A stretch of DNA of 64,000 nt. Source: Magnetococcales bacterium. GTDB lineage: Bacteria > Pseudomonadota > Magnetococcia > Magnetococcales > Magnetaquicoccaceae. Positions 9,782 through 19,262 of this stretch are shown one piece after another (the first letter of the stretch is position 1; every line of letters starts with the position of its first letter). The notes below the pieces were generated by a model, which saw nothing but the letters and a program-made list of their open reading frames with translations, was not told the DNA's origin and ran no database searches. The position numbers and the translations under genes were made by a program. The stretch spans positions 1 to 64,000 of the forward strand of contig JADGAZ010000015.1 of assembly GCA_015231755.1 (NCBI GenBank), read 5' to 3'.

Positions 9782-10466
9782 GGTTTGGAATCGATCCGTC
9801 CATCTCGCGCAACTTCTGATCGTAAACCGCCAGATCCTCATGATTGTGCGTGCGATTGGTGGCGTGATGACGGTATTTGTAAAACGGAAATTCCAATCGC
9901 CCAATGCGATACTTCTCCTCGAAACGCCGCCGCAACTCATGCCCCTCCCGCATCCGAAACTCCGGATTGTACAACCCGATGTCAAACAAACACTCCTTGC
10001 GAAACATGATCCCGCAAGCAATCTGATCCTCCATGCAATTGAAACGGCCCAACGCGTTTTCCAGATGATCCACCTTCACATAATCCACCGCCACCGCCTG
10101 ATACTGACGGTTGACATCCAGAAACAATTTCATGATCTGCAAACAACTGCGATTCAAATAATCATCCGCATCCACCCGCACCACATACCGCCCCCTGGCC
10201 TGACGAATGGCATTGTTGAGCGCAACCGGCAACCCCTGGTTGATCTCATGCACCAACACGCGCAAATTCCGCACAATGGCCAGATTGCCCAACACCTCCT
10301 GGGTGTGATCCCCACTGCCGTCATCCACCACTAAAATCTCGAAAGTCCCCGGGGAAAGCCCCTCTTGATGATTGATGCTGCGCACACACCGCTCCACCCA
10401 GCGCCCCTGGTTGTAACAGGCGACAATCACCGAAATGTCAGGCAGATAAGAGGGATCCTTGCTCAC
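9777..10466 (-). CDS. family 2 glycosyltransferase
   Basis: A 229-aa GT-A-fold transferase. It has [20 protein letters not shown] at the N-terminus, [12 protein letters not shown], and [12 protein letters not shown], which provides the DxD metal/nucleotide-sugar motif. It should add one sugar to the glycan made by this locus; the donor and acceptor are unknown. The GTG at 10466 is chosen because GGGAGG lies just upstream and it overlaps the stop of the preceding fusion gene by 4 bp (GTGA); a TTG at 10484 is the longer alternative. Its last codons lie inside the hairpin repeat. Confidence 0.9.
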   Translation of the reverse strand: MSKDPSYLPDISVIVACYNQGRWVERCVRSINHQEGLSPGTFEILVVDDGSGDHTQEVLGNLAIVRNLRVLVHEINQGLPVALNNAIRQARGRYVVRVDADDYLNRSCLQIMKLFLDVNRQYQAVAVDYVKVDHLENALGRFNCMEDQIACGIMFRKECLFDIGLYNPEFRMREGHELRRRFEEKYRIGRLEFPFYKYRHHATNRTHNHEDLAVYDQKLREMDGSIPNH

Positions 10467-12223
10467 ACGCCGCCTCCCAGACAATCCCGCACCGCCGCCA
10501 ACGCATACCGGGCCGCCTTCAACTCGGAATCCCGCGTCAACCCGGCGATGTGCGGCGTGATGACCAGATGATCGTTCCCATTGGCGTAACGAATCAACCG
10601 ATGCCGCCGCTTGTCGGACAAGAATTCATCGGAAATCACATCCAGTCCCGCCGCGGCCAGATGACCATTGGCCAAATGAACCAGTAACGCCTCCTCGTCA
10701 ATGATCTCCCCACGGGAGACATTGATGAAAATCGCCCCCGGCTTCATGGCGGCAAACCAGGCGTCATTCACCATGCCCGCCGTCGTGGCGTCCAGATGCA
10801 CCGCGATCAACACGATGTCCGCCACAGCCAACACCGCCTCGTGACTGGCGCACGGCTCCACGCCGGGAGCGTCGATGGTCTTGTACGGATCGAAGGCCAC
10901 CACCCGCATGCCGAACGGCTGGGCATACCGGGCCACATTGCCCCCGATGCGTCCAAATCCGATGATGCCCAAGGTGCGACCTTGAAACTCCACCGCCCGC
11001 AATTCATCCTCGATGTCGCGCCAATACCCCTGCTTGACCCGCTCCACCGCCTGAGGCAACTTGCGGACCGTGGCCATGATCAACGCCCAGGTGAACTCCG
11101 AAGAGGCGAAAATGGAATGAACGAAATCACTGTCCTTCAACCGGGAGACCACCACGCCATGCGCGGCACACCAGTCGAGATCAATATGGTTGGAACCCGT
11201 GGAAGGCGTGGCCAAAACCCGCAACCGACCCCGGGAAGCCTCCAGCAATCCCGCGTCGATGGTGTAGGTCGGACACGGCGAACAGATCCAGCCATCCACC
11301 TCCGGCAACAAACCCGCCACCTCGTCACGGCTGGCCCCGTGGGCCAAAATCACATCGGCGAAAGCCTGCAACTCCTCCCGGATCTCCGGCAAAAAATGGA
11401 TCGGCGTGGTCACCAGCACCACAGGCCGTCCGCCGTGCAGCAACCGCTCCACCCCGGATTCCAGCACCGGCACCGGACGGTTGTTGCAAAACCCGTGACG
11501 CATCATGCACTCGGCCAACGGCAGATCCATGCGCTCGTCGATGTTGATGGAACGCTCCGGCTCCATGAGATAGGGACGACTGTCCGCCCCGTGCCGACTC
11601 CCCTCCTCCACGATCACCCGCCGGGTCATGGAATAAATGGCCCCATTGCGGATGTACGACGGGGGCTTCAGATCCTGACGCCGGGAACCGATGGCCGGTT
11701 CCGGATACTCTTGGGTGAAATCCACAATCTGATCATCGACGATGCGCTTCAAACGGATCGGATGTTTCTCCCCGGTATCCACCATGCTGATGACCGAATC
11801 CGCCCCGGTATCCAACAATTTCCGCAACGCCCCGTCGATGTCCCGCCCATCCCGCAACGGCGCCACACACGGCAGTTCCACCACCAGATCGTATTCGATC
11901 CCGAGGATCTTTTCGGTCTCCAACACCGCGAAACGCAACGAAGGCGCGGAAGCCACCAGATCCCCGGACAACTCCGCCGGTCGCAAAAACGGCGTCATGG
12001 CCCCGTAACGCCGGGCAATGGCGGCATAAACCGGACTGTCGGTGGAAACCACCACATGGGTCACCATCCGGGAATCCAAAGCCGCCCGGATGGAATAGGC
12101 CATCAGGGGATGCCCCAGAAGGGGATGAATGTTCTTGTCGGGAATCCCCTTGGAACCGCTTCTGGCCTGAATGACCGCCAGAACCTTGGGCCCAGTGGAG
12201 TCGGAAATGCCGGAATCGGACAT
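10463..12223 (-). CDS. fusion: CMP-nonulosonate (NeuA-like) cytidylyltransferase + D-2-hydroxyacid dehydrogenase
   Basis: A single 586-aa frame with two complete-looking enzymes. Residues about 14-240 match acylneuraminate cytidylyltransferases: [16 protein letters not shown] (nucleotide-binding), [22 protein letters not shown], and [15 protein letters not shown]. Residues about 255-586 match NAD-dependent D-2-hydroxyacid dehydrogenases of the SerA type: [15 protein letters not shown] (GxGxxG), [14 protein letters not shown] with the catalytic Arg, and [14 protein letters not shown] with the catalytic His. Cytidylyltransferases activate an alpha-keto acid sugar with CTP. The dehydrogenase half would reduce or oxidise a 2-keto or 2-hydroxy acid, perhaps one linked to this sugar. 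The ATG at 12223 has AGGTG upstream; a GTG at 12235 is also possible. I do not recall this domain pair as standard. Confidence 0.9.
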   Translation of the reverse strand: MSDSGISDSTGPKVLAVIQARSGSKGIPDKNIHPLLGHPLMAYSIRAALDSRMVTHVVVSTDSPVYAAIARRYGAMTPFLRPAELSGDLVASAPSLRFAVLETEKILGIEYDLVVELPCVAPLRDGRDIDGALRKLLDTGADSVISMVDTGEKHPIRLKRIVDDQIVDFTQEYPEPAIGSRRQDLKPPSYIRNGAIYSMTRRVIVEEGSRHGADSRPYLMEPERSINIDERMDLPLAECMMRHGFCNNRPVPVLESGVERLLHGGRPVVLVTTPIHFLPEIREELQAFADVILAHGASRDEVAGLLPEVDGWICSPCPTYTIDAGLLEASRGRLRVLATPSTGSNHIDLDWCAAHGVVVSRLKDSDFVHSIFASSEFTWALIMATVRKLPQAVERVKQGYWRDIEDELRAVEFQGRTLGIIGFGRIGGNVARYAQPFGMRVVAFDPYKTIDAPGVEPCASHEAVLAVADIVLIAVHLDATTAGMVNDAWFAAMKPGAIFINVSRGEIIDEEALLVHLANGHLAAAGLDVISDEFLSDKRRHRLIRYANGNDHLVITPHIAGLTRDSELKAARYALAAVRDCLGGGV

Positions 12224-12254
12224 GGCGCAAATCACCTGAAATGAGTGAAGGATA

Positions 12255-12366
12255 AAAATGGCGCGCTGCGCTTTTTTCGCAAAAGGCGCGCAGAAGTCAA
12301 AAGATTAAAGGATTGAAAGTCAAAATCCTGGGGAATGAATTCCCCAGACCCCTTCTTTTTTTCAAT
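12255..12366. repeat. composite repeat: GCGC/poly-A module plus hairpin, copy 3
   Basis: The left part (about 12258-12295) has GCGCGCTGCGC and CAAAAGGCGCGC flanking a T-run. It is joined by GTCAAAAT to the hairpin core CTGGGGAATGAATTCCCCAG (12328-12347), followed by ACCCCTTCTTTTTTT. It separates the methyltransferase end from the fusion gene start and may terminate the methyltransferase operon. Confidence 0.75.
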
Positions 12367-12368
12367 GG

Positions 12369-13625
12369 TCAAATCGTCGCGACGGATCCCGGCTCTTCAC
12401 GATAGGCCACGAAAAAATTCAATCCCACTCCGTTGGCGCCCCGAAACAGATGCCGCGTGGCGGATAAAAAAGACGCCACCCGCTCCACATCCCCGGTGGC
12501 CAACACGTTGAACAGCTCCAGAACCTCCCCCAACAACGCCTCGGGCTGGTCCTCCTGGGGAAAGGTTCCCAATCCGGCCCGCACCCCCTCCAGCAACCGC
12601 TCCGACGCCGCCGCCAACGACCCCGGATCCACCCGGCTGGAAGCGGTGACATCCGCCGTCTGCCGAACCAGATCCTCCAGCAATGCGCTCAAACGCCGCG
12701 ACCGCTCCAGCCACACCTCACCACTGCGGGCGTCGTCCACCCGATGGGTCAGCCATCGCAACTCCGCCCCCCCCGCCGCCGCCGGATCCATGGCCAACTG
12801 GTGCATCACCCCCTTGATGGGAGGATCCACCAGTTCCGCCGGCATCACCGGCGGCCAGGCCGAATAGACCCGCAAACCGCTCCTGGCAAACCACGCCATC
12901 ACCTCGCCCGTACACGGACAGTCGATCTTGGGATTGACATAGGTATCCTGAATGATCGCCGCCCGGGAACGCCGCCCGAAACGCTCCGCCCGGTCGATGT
13001 TCTCCCGGAACAACCGCTCGGCCAAAGCGGGGATCTCCGCCTCCTCCCGGGCCAGGGAACGGATGACCAGTCGCTGCAAATCCCGCTGAAACATCCCGGC
13101 GCGGGTGCAGATGGCCAGGATCAGAAATCCACCCGGCTTCAGACAGGCTGCCAAACGCTCAAACCCTGCCTCCTTGGCCCCGGTATGATGCAACACCCCC
13201 TCGCAGGCCACGATATCGAACCGTTCTTCACCCGGATCATAGTCGAACAATGACCGCTCCACGAACCGATACCGGGCCTCCCGAGGCGCACGCAGGGCGA
13301 AAATCTTTCGCGCCCGCTCCAAAGCCAAAGGATTCATCTCCACCAGGGTGCAATCCGCCCCCCAGCGGCTGTAGAAAATGGCATGCTCCCCGGTCCCGCA
13401 CCCCAGATCCAACAGACTGGCTCCGCGAAACAGCCGTGGCGGCAATTTCAGATAGTCCCGGAACAACAACACCCGTCGCCGTTCCTCTTCCCGCAGACGC
13501 TCATCCGACTCCAGAAAGCGTGTCGAAGGATTTTCCTCCTGGTAAACCCGCAACACCTCCCGCTCCACGCTCAGACGCTGCGCCTCCTCCACCCGCGACC
13601 CCTCTTGCGGCAGCCGATCAGCCAT
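12369..13625 (-). CDS. class I SAM-dependent methyltransferase with long C-terminal region
   Basis: A 418-aa protein. Residues about 65-200 are a SAM-binding domain with LLDLGCGTGEHAIFY (motif I), VEMNPLALERA (motif II) and VACEGVLHHTG (motif IV region). The C-terminal half, about 200 residues, contains a CPCTGEVMAWF segment and a helical tail; I do not recognise it. The ATG at 13625 has AAGGTGG upstream and overlaps the carbamoyltransferase stop by 8 bp, which suggests coupled translation and a joint role in decorating the same glycan. Confidence 0.85.
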   Translation of the reverse strand: MADRLPQEGSRVEEAQRLSVEREVLRVYQEENPSTRFLESDERLREEERRRVLLFRDYLKLPPRLFRGASLLDLGCGTGEHAIFYSRWGADCTLVEMNPLALERARKIFALRAPREARYRFVERSLFDYDPGEERFDIVACEGVLHHTGAKEAGFERLAACLKPGGFLILAICTRAGMFQRDLQRLVIRSLAREEAEIPALAERLFRENIDRAERFGRRSRAAIIQDTYVNPKIDCPCTGEVMAWFARSGLRVYSAWPPVMPAELVDPPIKGVMHQLAMDPAAAGGAELRWLTHRVDDARSGEVWLERSRRLSALLEDLVRQTADVTASSRVDPGSLAAASERLLEGVRAGLGTFPQEDQPEALLGEVLELFNVLATGDVERVASFLSATRHLFRGANGVGLNFFVAYREEPGSVATI

Positions 13626-15429
13626 GACAGCCACCTTGAGAAGAGTCCCGGGCCGGCTTGCTCACCAGCCACGAACCGATCCACACATGGGAAAGCCCGG
13701 AACGAAGCCAAGTGCTGACCGCATCCTCCGGTCCGGCCACCATCGGCTCCCCGTGCAGATTGAAAGAGGTGTTCAACACCGTGCCCACGCCGGTGCGCTC
13801 CTGGAAGGCCGAAATCAAGGCATGATAGTCGGGATTCACCGCCCGGCTCACCACATGGGGACGGGAGGTGTGATCATACGGATGCAAACCGCTGATCATC
13901 TCCTTGCGCCCCAGAGGGGTGGAATCGAAGGCCAGGGTCATGTAGCGGGCATCCAGCCCCTTGGGATTGATGAAATAATCGTCGGCCCGCTCCTCCAACA
14001 CGCTGGAGGCGAACGGCATCCAGAAATCCCGCTGCTTGATGATTTCGTTGATCTGACGCACCACGTGGGGATTGCGGGGATCCGCCAGGATCGAGCGGTT
14101 GCCCAAAGCCCGGGGACCGAACTCCCAACGACCGGCGCAACGGGCCACCACCTCTCCTTGGGCCAAAAGCTCCGCCACCTCTCCGGCTCCGGCCTGCCGC
14201 ACCCGGCTCCCCTCGGGAATGCCGCCGGTCTCGATGGCCCGCAACGCCTGCTGGTCGGTGAAATCCTCCCCCAGATACGGGGTGGTGAAAGGCCGCAAAT
14301 GCTCCACCTGCTCCGCTTTCACCGTGGGATGGGCGGCGGCGGCGATGCAGGCCGCGCCCACGGCAAGCGACTCGTCCCCGGCTCCCGGCGGCACGAACAA
14401 AGAGGTGACATCCGGCAATTCCCAGATCACCTTGTTGGCCTTGATGTTCATGGCCACCCCCCCGGACATCACCACATCCCCGATTCCGGTGGCTCCCACC
14501 CCGTTTTGCACCCATCGGGACAACAACTCCTCGGTGCGCCGCTGCACACCCCAGGCGATCCCGTCGAAACGCACCCCCTCCAGCCGCTCCTTGAACCAGA
14601 AGAAATGGTCCGCAGGCTGCGTGGTGTACGAAAATCCCAACCCGTGATTTTGCAGGGTTCCGGCATAGACCTCATAGGCCTGCCGCCCGTATTTTTCGTT
14701 GGCGTAAGGGGCCAGTCCCATGGTCTTGAAGGCGTGCTCGAATTGCTTCATGCCCAGCAGCAGCGTGGCGTAACGGTAGATCCGCCCGATGTTGCACTTG
14801 GCGTCCCGATGCAAAAGCCGCAAGGCTCCCCGGTCGCGCCCCTCCCAGACCGTGCCGTTGGCCCCATCCCCGCCCCCGTCCGTGGTGAACACCAACAGAT
14901 CCCGATCCCGGTTCGGATGGGTCATGTAGGCGTACCAGGCGTGACAGGTGTGGTGATCGTGAACGCTGATGCGCTCCGCGGGCAGGCCGCTGTAAGCTTG
15001 GAGATGCTTCAGCCGGGCCTTGAGCATGCCTTCGGCGTCGTCTTCATGGGCGATGAGGCTTTCGTCGTAGATCCGGCGGGCCGGATCGATCCGATCCGCG
15101 AACACCTCCAGATAAGAAGGGGTGCCGGTGCCATCGAGACGGGGTTTCCAGTAGTGGGTCTGCTCCCGCCAGAAATCGGCGATGGAAAAGTTCTCCCGGG
15201 GCACGAAAAAATATTTCGGCGGCAGTCGCAAGGTGGAAAGGGCGATGTGATCCACATCCCCCATGGTCAGTCCCGCCAGAGCCAGCACCCGCTCCACCGA
15301 CTGAAACGGAAATCCCGAACGGGTGGAAAAGCGTGTGGGCCGATCCTCGCTCATGGCCGCCACCAGCCGTCCGTCCACCAGCAAAGCCGCACTGGCCCCA
15401 TGCCCGTCGTGAATGCCCAAAATGACCAT
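13618..15429 (-). CDS. NodU/CmcH-family carbamoyltransferase
   Basis: A 603-aa enzyme that transfers a carbamoyl group from carbamoyl phosphate to a hydroxyl, as on Nod factors or antibiotics. It starts MVILGIHDGHGASAAL (N-terminal YgjD-like fold), contains the metal-site motif VHDHHTCHAWYAY, VFTTDGGGDGANGT, and VMSGGVAMN, and ends with the carbamoyl-AMP domain (FGPRALGNRSILADPRN, LNTSFNLHGEPMV). The ATG at 15429 is chosen because GGAG lies upstream and the family motif begins there; the frame is open to 15477. It is first in the methyltransferase operon. Confidence 0.93.
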   Translation of the reverse strand: MVILGIHDGHGASAALLVDGRLVAAMSEDRPTRFSTRSGFPFQSVERVLALAGLTMGDVDHIALSTLRLPPKYFFVPRENFSIADFWREQTHYWKPRLDGTGTPSYLEVFADRIDPARRIYDESLIAHEDDAEGMLKARLKHLQAYSGLPAERISVHDHHTCHAWYAYMTHPNRDRDLLVFTTDGGGDGANGTVWEGRDRGALRLLHRDAKCNIGRIYRYATLLLGMKQFEHAFKTMGLAPYANEKYGRQAYEVYAGTLQNHGLGFSYTTQPADHFFWFKERLEGVRFDGIAWGVQRRTEELLSRWVQNGVGATGIGDVVMSGGVAMNIKANKVIWELPDVTSLFVPPGAGDESLAVGAACIAAAAHPTVKAEQVEHLRPFTTPYLGEDFTDQQALRAIETGGIPEGSRVRQAGAGEVAELLAQGEVVARCAGRWEFGPRALGNRSILADPRNPHVVRQINEIIKQRDFWMPFASSVLEERADDYFINPKGLDARYMTLAFDSTPLGRKEMISGLHPYDHTSRPHVVSRAVNPDYHALISAFQERTGVGTVLNTSFNLHGEPMVAGPEDAVSTWLRSGLSHVWIGSWLVSKPARDSSQGGCHG

Positions 15430-15530
15430 AATCGCTCCCGCGCGCGCCTTTTCAAAAGGACAAATCCGATCCGCCAACCCGCCGCCATCCCACCCACGAC
15501 GCGCCGATTCTTAAGAAAAATGAAAGATAG

Positions 15531-15560
15531 AGTGTAATCGCATTCTTGCGGATTGTTCAA
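15531..15560 (-). promoter_or_regulatory. predicted sigma-70 promoter for the carbamoyltransferase operon
   Basis: On the minus strand TTGAAC (15555-15560) and TACACT (15531-15536) are separated by 18 bp, about 100 bp upstream of the carbamoyltransferase start. Position and spacing fit; there is no other support. Confidence 0.5.
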
Positions 15561-15789
15561 TCCATTTCGGCCTGGGAACACCGGAATCCACAAGAACTCA
15601 CCCCTTTTTTGACACCACTCCCCCCTCTTGCCGAAGCAAACCCGGGACCACCGCAACGCTGACCACCACGGAAAACGTGCTTGACAATGCCTGAGAAAAA
15701 TGGCGTCATGATCGATGTTGACCAAACGGTTTCAGCCGGATGGCATCCATCGCCCTCGAATTCATCACATTCCAGAGCCACACCCTCTC
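15561..15789. other. divergent intergenic region upstream of wzm
   Basis: Gap between the carbamoyltransferase and wzm. A TTGACA at 15682 could be a -35 box for the exporter genes, but no good -10 box follows. No gene is seen; frames here are short and unsupported. Confidence 0.4.
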
Positions 15790-16659
15790 ATGACGCCCGA
15801 TCCGGATACCATCCCCCTCGCCGTGCGCACCTATTCGGCCCAATCGAGAATCCGCCATCCGGATGGCCTGTTCCTCGCCATGGTTCTGGATCTGTGGCGC
15901 TCCCGGGAACTGGCCTGGAGACTGTTCATCCGGGAAATCAGTCAACGCTACCGCCAATCGGTGCTTGGCATCCTGTGGGTGCTGGTGCCGCCGCTGGCCA
16001 CCACCGCCATTTTCGTGGTACTCAACGCCCGCAAGATCCTCAACCTCGAACCCACCGAAATCCCCTATCCGGTCTACGTGCTGCTGGGCACGCTGCTTTG
16101 GCAGATCTTCTCCGAAAGCGTGCTGGCACCCCTCAAGGCCTTCGAGGGATGCGTGCCCATCATGATCAAGATCAACATGCCCCGGGAAGCCCCCATCCTC
16201 TCCGGCATGGCCCAGGTGCTCTTTCTGGCCGGCGTGCAACTGCTCCCGGCCCTGGGGGTGATGGTGTGGTCCGGAGTGGTTTTCACCCCCGCCATCCTGC
16301 TCGCCCCCTTCGCCATCCTGATGCTGGTGCTGCTCGGCACCGCCATCGGACTGTTCCTGGTTCCCCTCGGGGGACTCTACCGGGATATCGGCGAAGGCAG
16401 CGCCATGGCCCTCAAACTGGCCTTCTTCCTCACCCCCGTGGTCTATCCGCCCCCCCAGGAGTGGCCCTGGTCCCTGCTGGTCGCCTTGAACCCGGTGGTC
16501 CCCCTCCTCCAAGGAGCCCGGGATCTCATGTCCATCGGCACCATGCACGACCCGGCAGCCTTCTGGATTACCTGCGGCGGTACCCTCGTCGCCCTGCTGG
16601 CGGGCCTGCTCTTCTATCGCCTCGCCACCCCGCTGGTCCTGGAACGGATGGGAGCTTGA
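15790..16659 (+). CDS. wzm: ABC-2 type polysaccharide exporter permease (Wzm-like)
   Basis: A 289-aa inner-membrane protein with about six hydrophobic segments. The ABC-2 hallmark near the N-terminus (LAWRLFIREISQRYRQSVLG) is followed by ILWVLVPPLATTAIFVV. It should form the channel that moves an undecaprenyl-linked glycan across the inner membrane together with the ATPase just downstream. The start is uncertain: ATG 15790 gives a short hydrophilic N-terminus and ATG 15715 a longer one. The gap to the ATPase is 8 bp. Confidence 0.87.
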   Translation: MTPDPDTIPLAVRTYSAQSRIRHPDGLFLAMVLDLWRSRELAWRLFIREISQRYRQSVLGILWVLVPPLATTAIFVVLNARKILNLEPTEIPYPVYVLLGTLLWQIFSESVLAPLKAFEGCVPIMIKINMPREAPILSGMAQVLFLAGVQLLPALGVMVWSGVVFTPAILLAPFAILMLVLLGTAIGLFLVPLGGLYRDIGEGSAMALKLAFFLTPVVYPPPQEWPWSLLVALNPVVPLLQGARDLMSIGTMHDPAAFWITCGGTLVALLAGLLFYRLATPLVLERMGA

Positions 16660-16667
16660 CATCTCAC

Positions 16668-17897
16668 GTGTCCAACGACCTGCTCATCGACGTGGAGTCC
16701 ATCTCCAAAAAATTCTGCCGCAGCCTCAAACGCTCCTTGTGGTACGGCATCCACGACATCTCCCGGGAACTCACAGGACAAGATCGCTTCGCCACCTTGC
16801 GCAAGGATGAGTTCTGGGCCATCCGGGATTTGAGCCTCCAGGTGAAACGGGGCGACATCCTGGGCATCATCGGCTCCAACGGCTCGGGCAAAACCACCCT
16901 GCTGCGGCTGATCAACGGCCTGATCATGCCCGATTCCGGCCAGGTCACCATCCGGGGTCGGGTCGGTGCCCTCATTCAGCTCGGAGCCGGCTTCAGCCCG
17001 GTACTCAGCGGACGGGAAAACATCCTCATCAACGCCGCCGTCCTGGGCATCTCCAAACGCGAACTCGACTTGTGCCTCGATGAGATCATCGACTTCGCCA
17101 ATCTGGGGGAGTTCCTCGACGCCCCGGTGCAAAGCTACAGCTCCGGCATGCGCGCCCGGCTGGGATTCGCCGTCGCCATCCACATGCGACCGGATATCCT
17201 GCTGGTGGACGAGGTGCTCTCCGTGGGGGATCTGGTGTTCCGCAACAAGGCCCTCGACCGCATGGACAAACTGGCCCACTCCGGCGTGGCGGTGATTTTC
17301 GTCTCCCACAACCTCGGACAGGTGGACCGACTCTGCTCCCGGGTGCTTTATCTGCAAAAGGGACAAACCGTGGCCCTGGGCCCCACCGCCGAGGTGATCT
17401 CCCGCTACGTGGGGGAAACCACCGCCCTCGACACCACCTTGCGCCACCATCCCGGCACCGAACACTCCTTCGTGGTGCGCTCGGTCAACCTGCGCGACGT
17501 CAACGATCAGCCGCTCCAACACCTGATCTGCGGAGAGTCCCTCCGGATCTCCCTGACCCTCGACGTGCGCCAACCCCTGAAATCCCCGATGTTCTGTTTC
17601 ATGTGGGAACCCGAAGGACGCTCCATCATCCTGGCCTATACCCACCAGCCCCGGGAGGCGGAAGCGCGTCCCTCCCTGACTCCGGGTCAACACGTGATCG
17701 AAATCTCAATTCCCAAATTGCCCTTTCTTCCCGGACGCTATACACTGCGTTTATCGGTCTCCGGCACGATCGAGTCACAACTCCTGGGCAAGGTCGATCA
17801 TCTGGCCACCCTGAACGTACTCCCCCGGCCCGGACAGTACATCATCACCAACGAAGCCGGATTCCTGGAACTGGACGCCAATTGGCGTTTTTCGTGA
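16668..17897 (+). CDS. wzt: ABC-type polysaccharide exporter ATPase with C-terminal binding domain (Wzt-like)
   Basis: A 409-aa ATPase. The nucleotide-binding domain (about 1-245) has Walker A GSNGSGKTT, signature YSSGMRARLGFAVAI and Walker B ILLVDEVLSVGD. About 165 further residues resemble the C-terminal beta-sandwich of Wzt proteins, which recognises the modified non-reducing end of an O-polysaccharide before export. That fits the methyl- and carbamoyltransferases in the same locus. The start is a GTG at 16668 right after the wzm stop. The frame stays open far upstream, but that part shadows wzm. Confidence 0.92.
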   Translation: MSNDLLIDVESISKKFCRSLKRSLWYGIHDISRELTGQDRFATLRKDEFWAIRDLSLQVKRGDILGIIGSNGSGKTTLLRLINGLIMPDSGQVTIRGRVGALIQLGAGFSPVLSGRENILINAAVLGISKRELDLCLDEIIDFANLGEFLDAPVQSYSSGMRARLGFAVAIHMRPDILLVDEVLSVGDLVFRNKALDRMDKLAHSGVAVIFVSHNLGQVDRLCSRVLYLQKGQTVALGPTAEVISRYVGETTALDTTLRHHPGTEHSFVVRSVNLRDVNDQPLQHLICGESLRISLTLDVRQPLKSPMFCFMWEPEGRSIILAYTHQPREAEARPSLTPGQHVIEISIPKLPFLPGRYTLRLSVSGTIESQLLGKVDHLATLNVLPRPGQYIITNEAGFLELDANWRFS

Positions 17898-17936
17898 ATT
17901 TTCGTCAATCAAGGACACGACCCGTTCAATCCCGAC

Positions 17937-19262
17937 ATGTCCAAGAAACTGCATCGCCTCATGCTTATGTCCGGCAGGGATCTCAAAGAAAATCCCTACC
18001 GGGAATTGATCATCAAGCGTCTGCTGGAACAGCGGGGCGTGGAGGTGAAACTGGTGGTGCCCGGTCGCGGAATCAACAAAGGCGCGTCGGCGGAACCGGT
18101 CCGGGATGATCCGATACTCACCAAAGAAGGCGCCATCCAGATCGACGGAGAATGGCACTTCCGTCAGGCCATGCGGGGCTGTCAGATCGTGGTGTTCAGC
18201 ACCTGGCGCAGCTATCTCCCCCTCACCCGGCTGGCCCAGGCGGAAGGACGCCCCACCATCAATTTCTGCGCCACCTCCGGACTGGATCACTGGTCCCATG
18301 GGGTGGAACGCTGCCTGATCCGCAGCCAGTTCACCCACCGCATGTTGCGCTTCGAGCACGAAACCATGGGACTTCCCATGCCCCCGGATGATCAGATCCG
18401 CATCGTCGGCTCCATCCAGTACGAATACCCAAAAGACCATCAACCCCCCGCCTTCCCCAGCCGGGAACAATTCTGTCACCATTACGGCCTGGATCCCGCC
18501 CGCCCCATCGCGGTCCTGTTTCCCAAAGGCATCCAGTCGTTCCACAAAAAGGTGGCCGCTTGGTTTCCCCATTGGAATGCCCAACAGGTGGATCGGTATC
18601 ATCAATGGTTCCTGGATCGCTACGCCCGTATCTGCGAACAGACCAGAAACGCCGGCTGCAACCTGTTGATCAAGATGCATCCCACCGCCTATGTGGGTTA
18701 CAACTGCGATACCGCCTCGGAATCGGAATTCTGGCAACAGTTCCCCTGGACCAAAATCCTGGAAGCCCAACACACCATGGCCATGTTCCAGCACGCCGAC
18801 GTGGGATTGGGAATCAACTCCCACGCCTCCCTGGACATGGGCTATTTCAACAAACCCTTCATCTATGTGGATTCCGACCTCATTCCGCTGCCGGATCTGC
18901 CCATTTTCAACGTCAACAAGCTGGTCCACCTGACGCCCGGCCCATCCACCCACTGGCACACCCAACCCATGGATATCAATCCCTGGTTCCGCTCCTGGCT
19001 GGGGGCCTTCAGCCGGGTCGAGGATCTGCCCGGATTGCTGATGGATCCGGCGCGCACCCTGCCCATCCAGCCTGGGGACCGGGAGGCCTTCATCACGGAA
19101 TTCTGGGGCGTGGGGGACAATCAGGCATCGACGCGCATTGTCGATGAGATTCTGCAATTTGGCGAAGAGTCGCTTTCATCCTGGTCCCACCAACTCTCCT
19201 GGCCCCGCTGGCGGGGCAGGGTGGCGGATGGCATCCATCGATTGCGGGGCCGTCACCCCTGA
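17937..19262 (+). CDS. GT-B-like protein of the polysaccharide locus, function unassigned
   Basis: A 441-aa soluble protein without a signal peptide. The N-terminal half looks like a Rossmann-type domain (IKRLLEQRGVEVKLVVPGRG; ACQIVVFSTWRSYLPL-like strands). The C-terminal half has LLIKMHPTAYVGYN, VGLGINSHASLDMGYFNKPFIYVDS and a ligand-site-like acidic stretch. This layout recalls GT-B transferases and CDP-glycerol-type glycerophosphotransferases (KxHP...SS..D.....KP.i). It follows wzm/wzt by 39 bp and is the last plus-strand gene of the locus. Its 3' end overlaps mutM (convergent) by 10 bp. Confidence 0.72.
   Translation: MSKKLHRLMLMSGRDLKENPYRELIIKRLLEQRGVEVKLVVPGRGINKGASAEPVRDDPILTKEGAIQIDGEWHFRQAMRGCQIVVFSTWRSYLPLTRLAQAEGRPTINFCATSGLDHWSHGVERCLIRSQFTHRMLRFEHETMGLPMPPDDQIRIVGSIQYEYPKDHQPPAFPSREQFCHHYGLDPARPIAVLFPKGIQSFHKKVAAWFPHWNAQQVDRYHQWFLDRYARICEQTRNAGCNLLIKMHPTAYVGYNCDTASESEFWQQFPWTKILEAQHTMAMFQHADVGLGINSHASLDMGYFNKPFIYVDSDLIPLPDLPIFNVNKLVHLTPGPSTHWHTQPMDINPWFRSWLGAFSRVEDLPGLLMDPARTLPIQPGDREAFITEFWGVGDNQASTRIVDEILQFGEESLSSWSHQLSWPRWRGRVADGIHRLRGRHP

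Noticed and set aside
15681-16667. Upstream extension of the Wzt frame (about 329 extra residues)
   Set aside because: It is the wzm coding sequence read in another frame; family starts near 16668.
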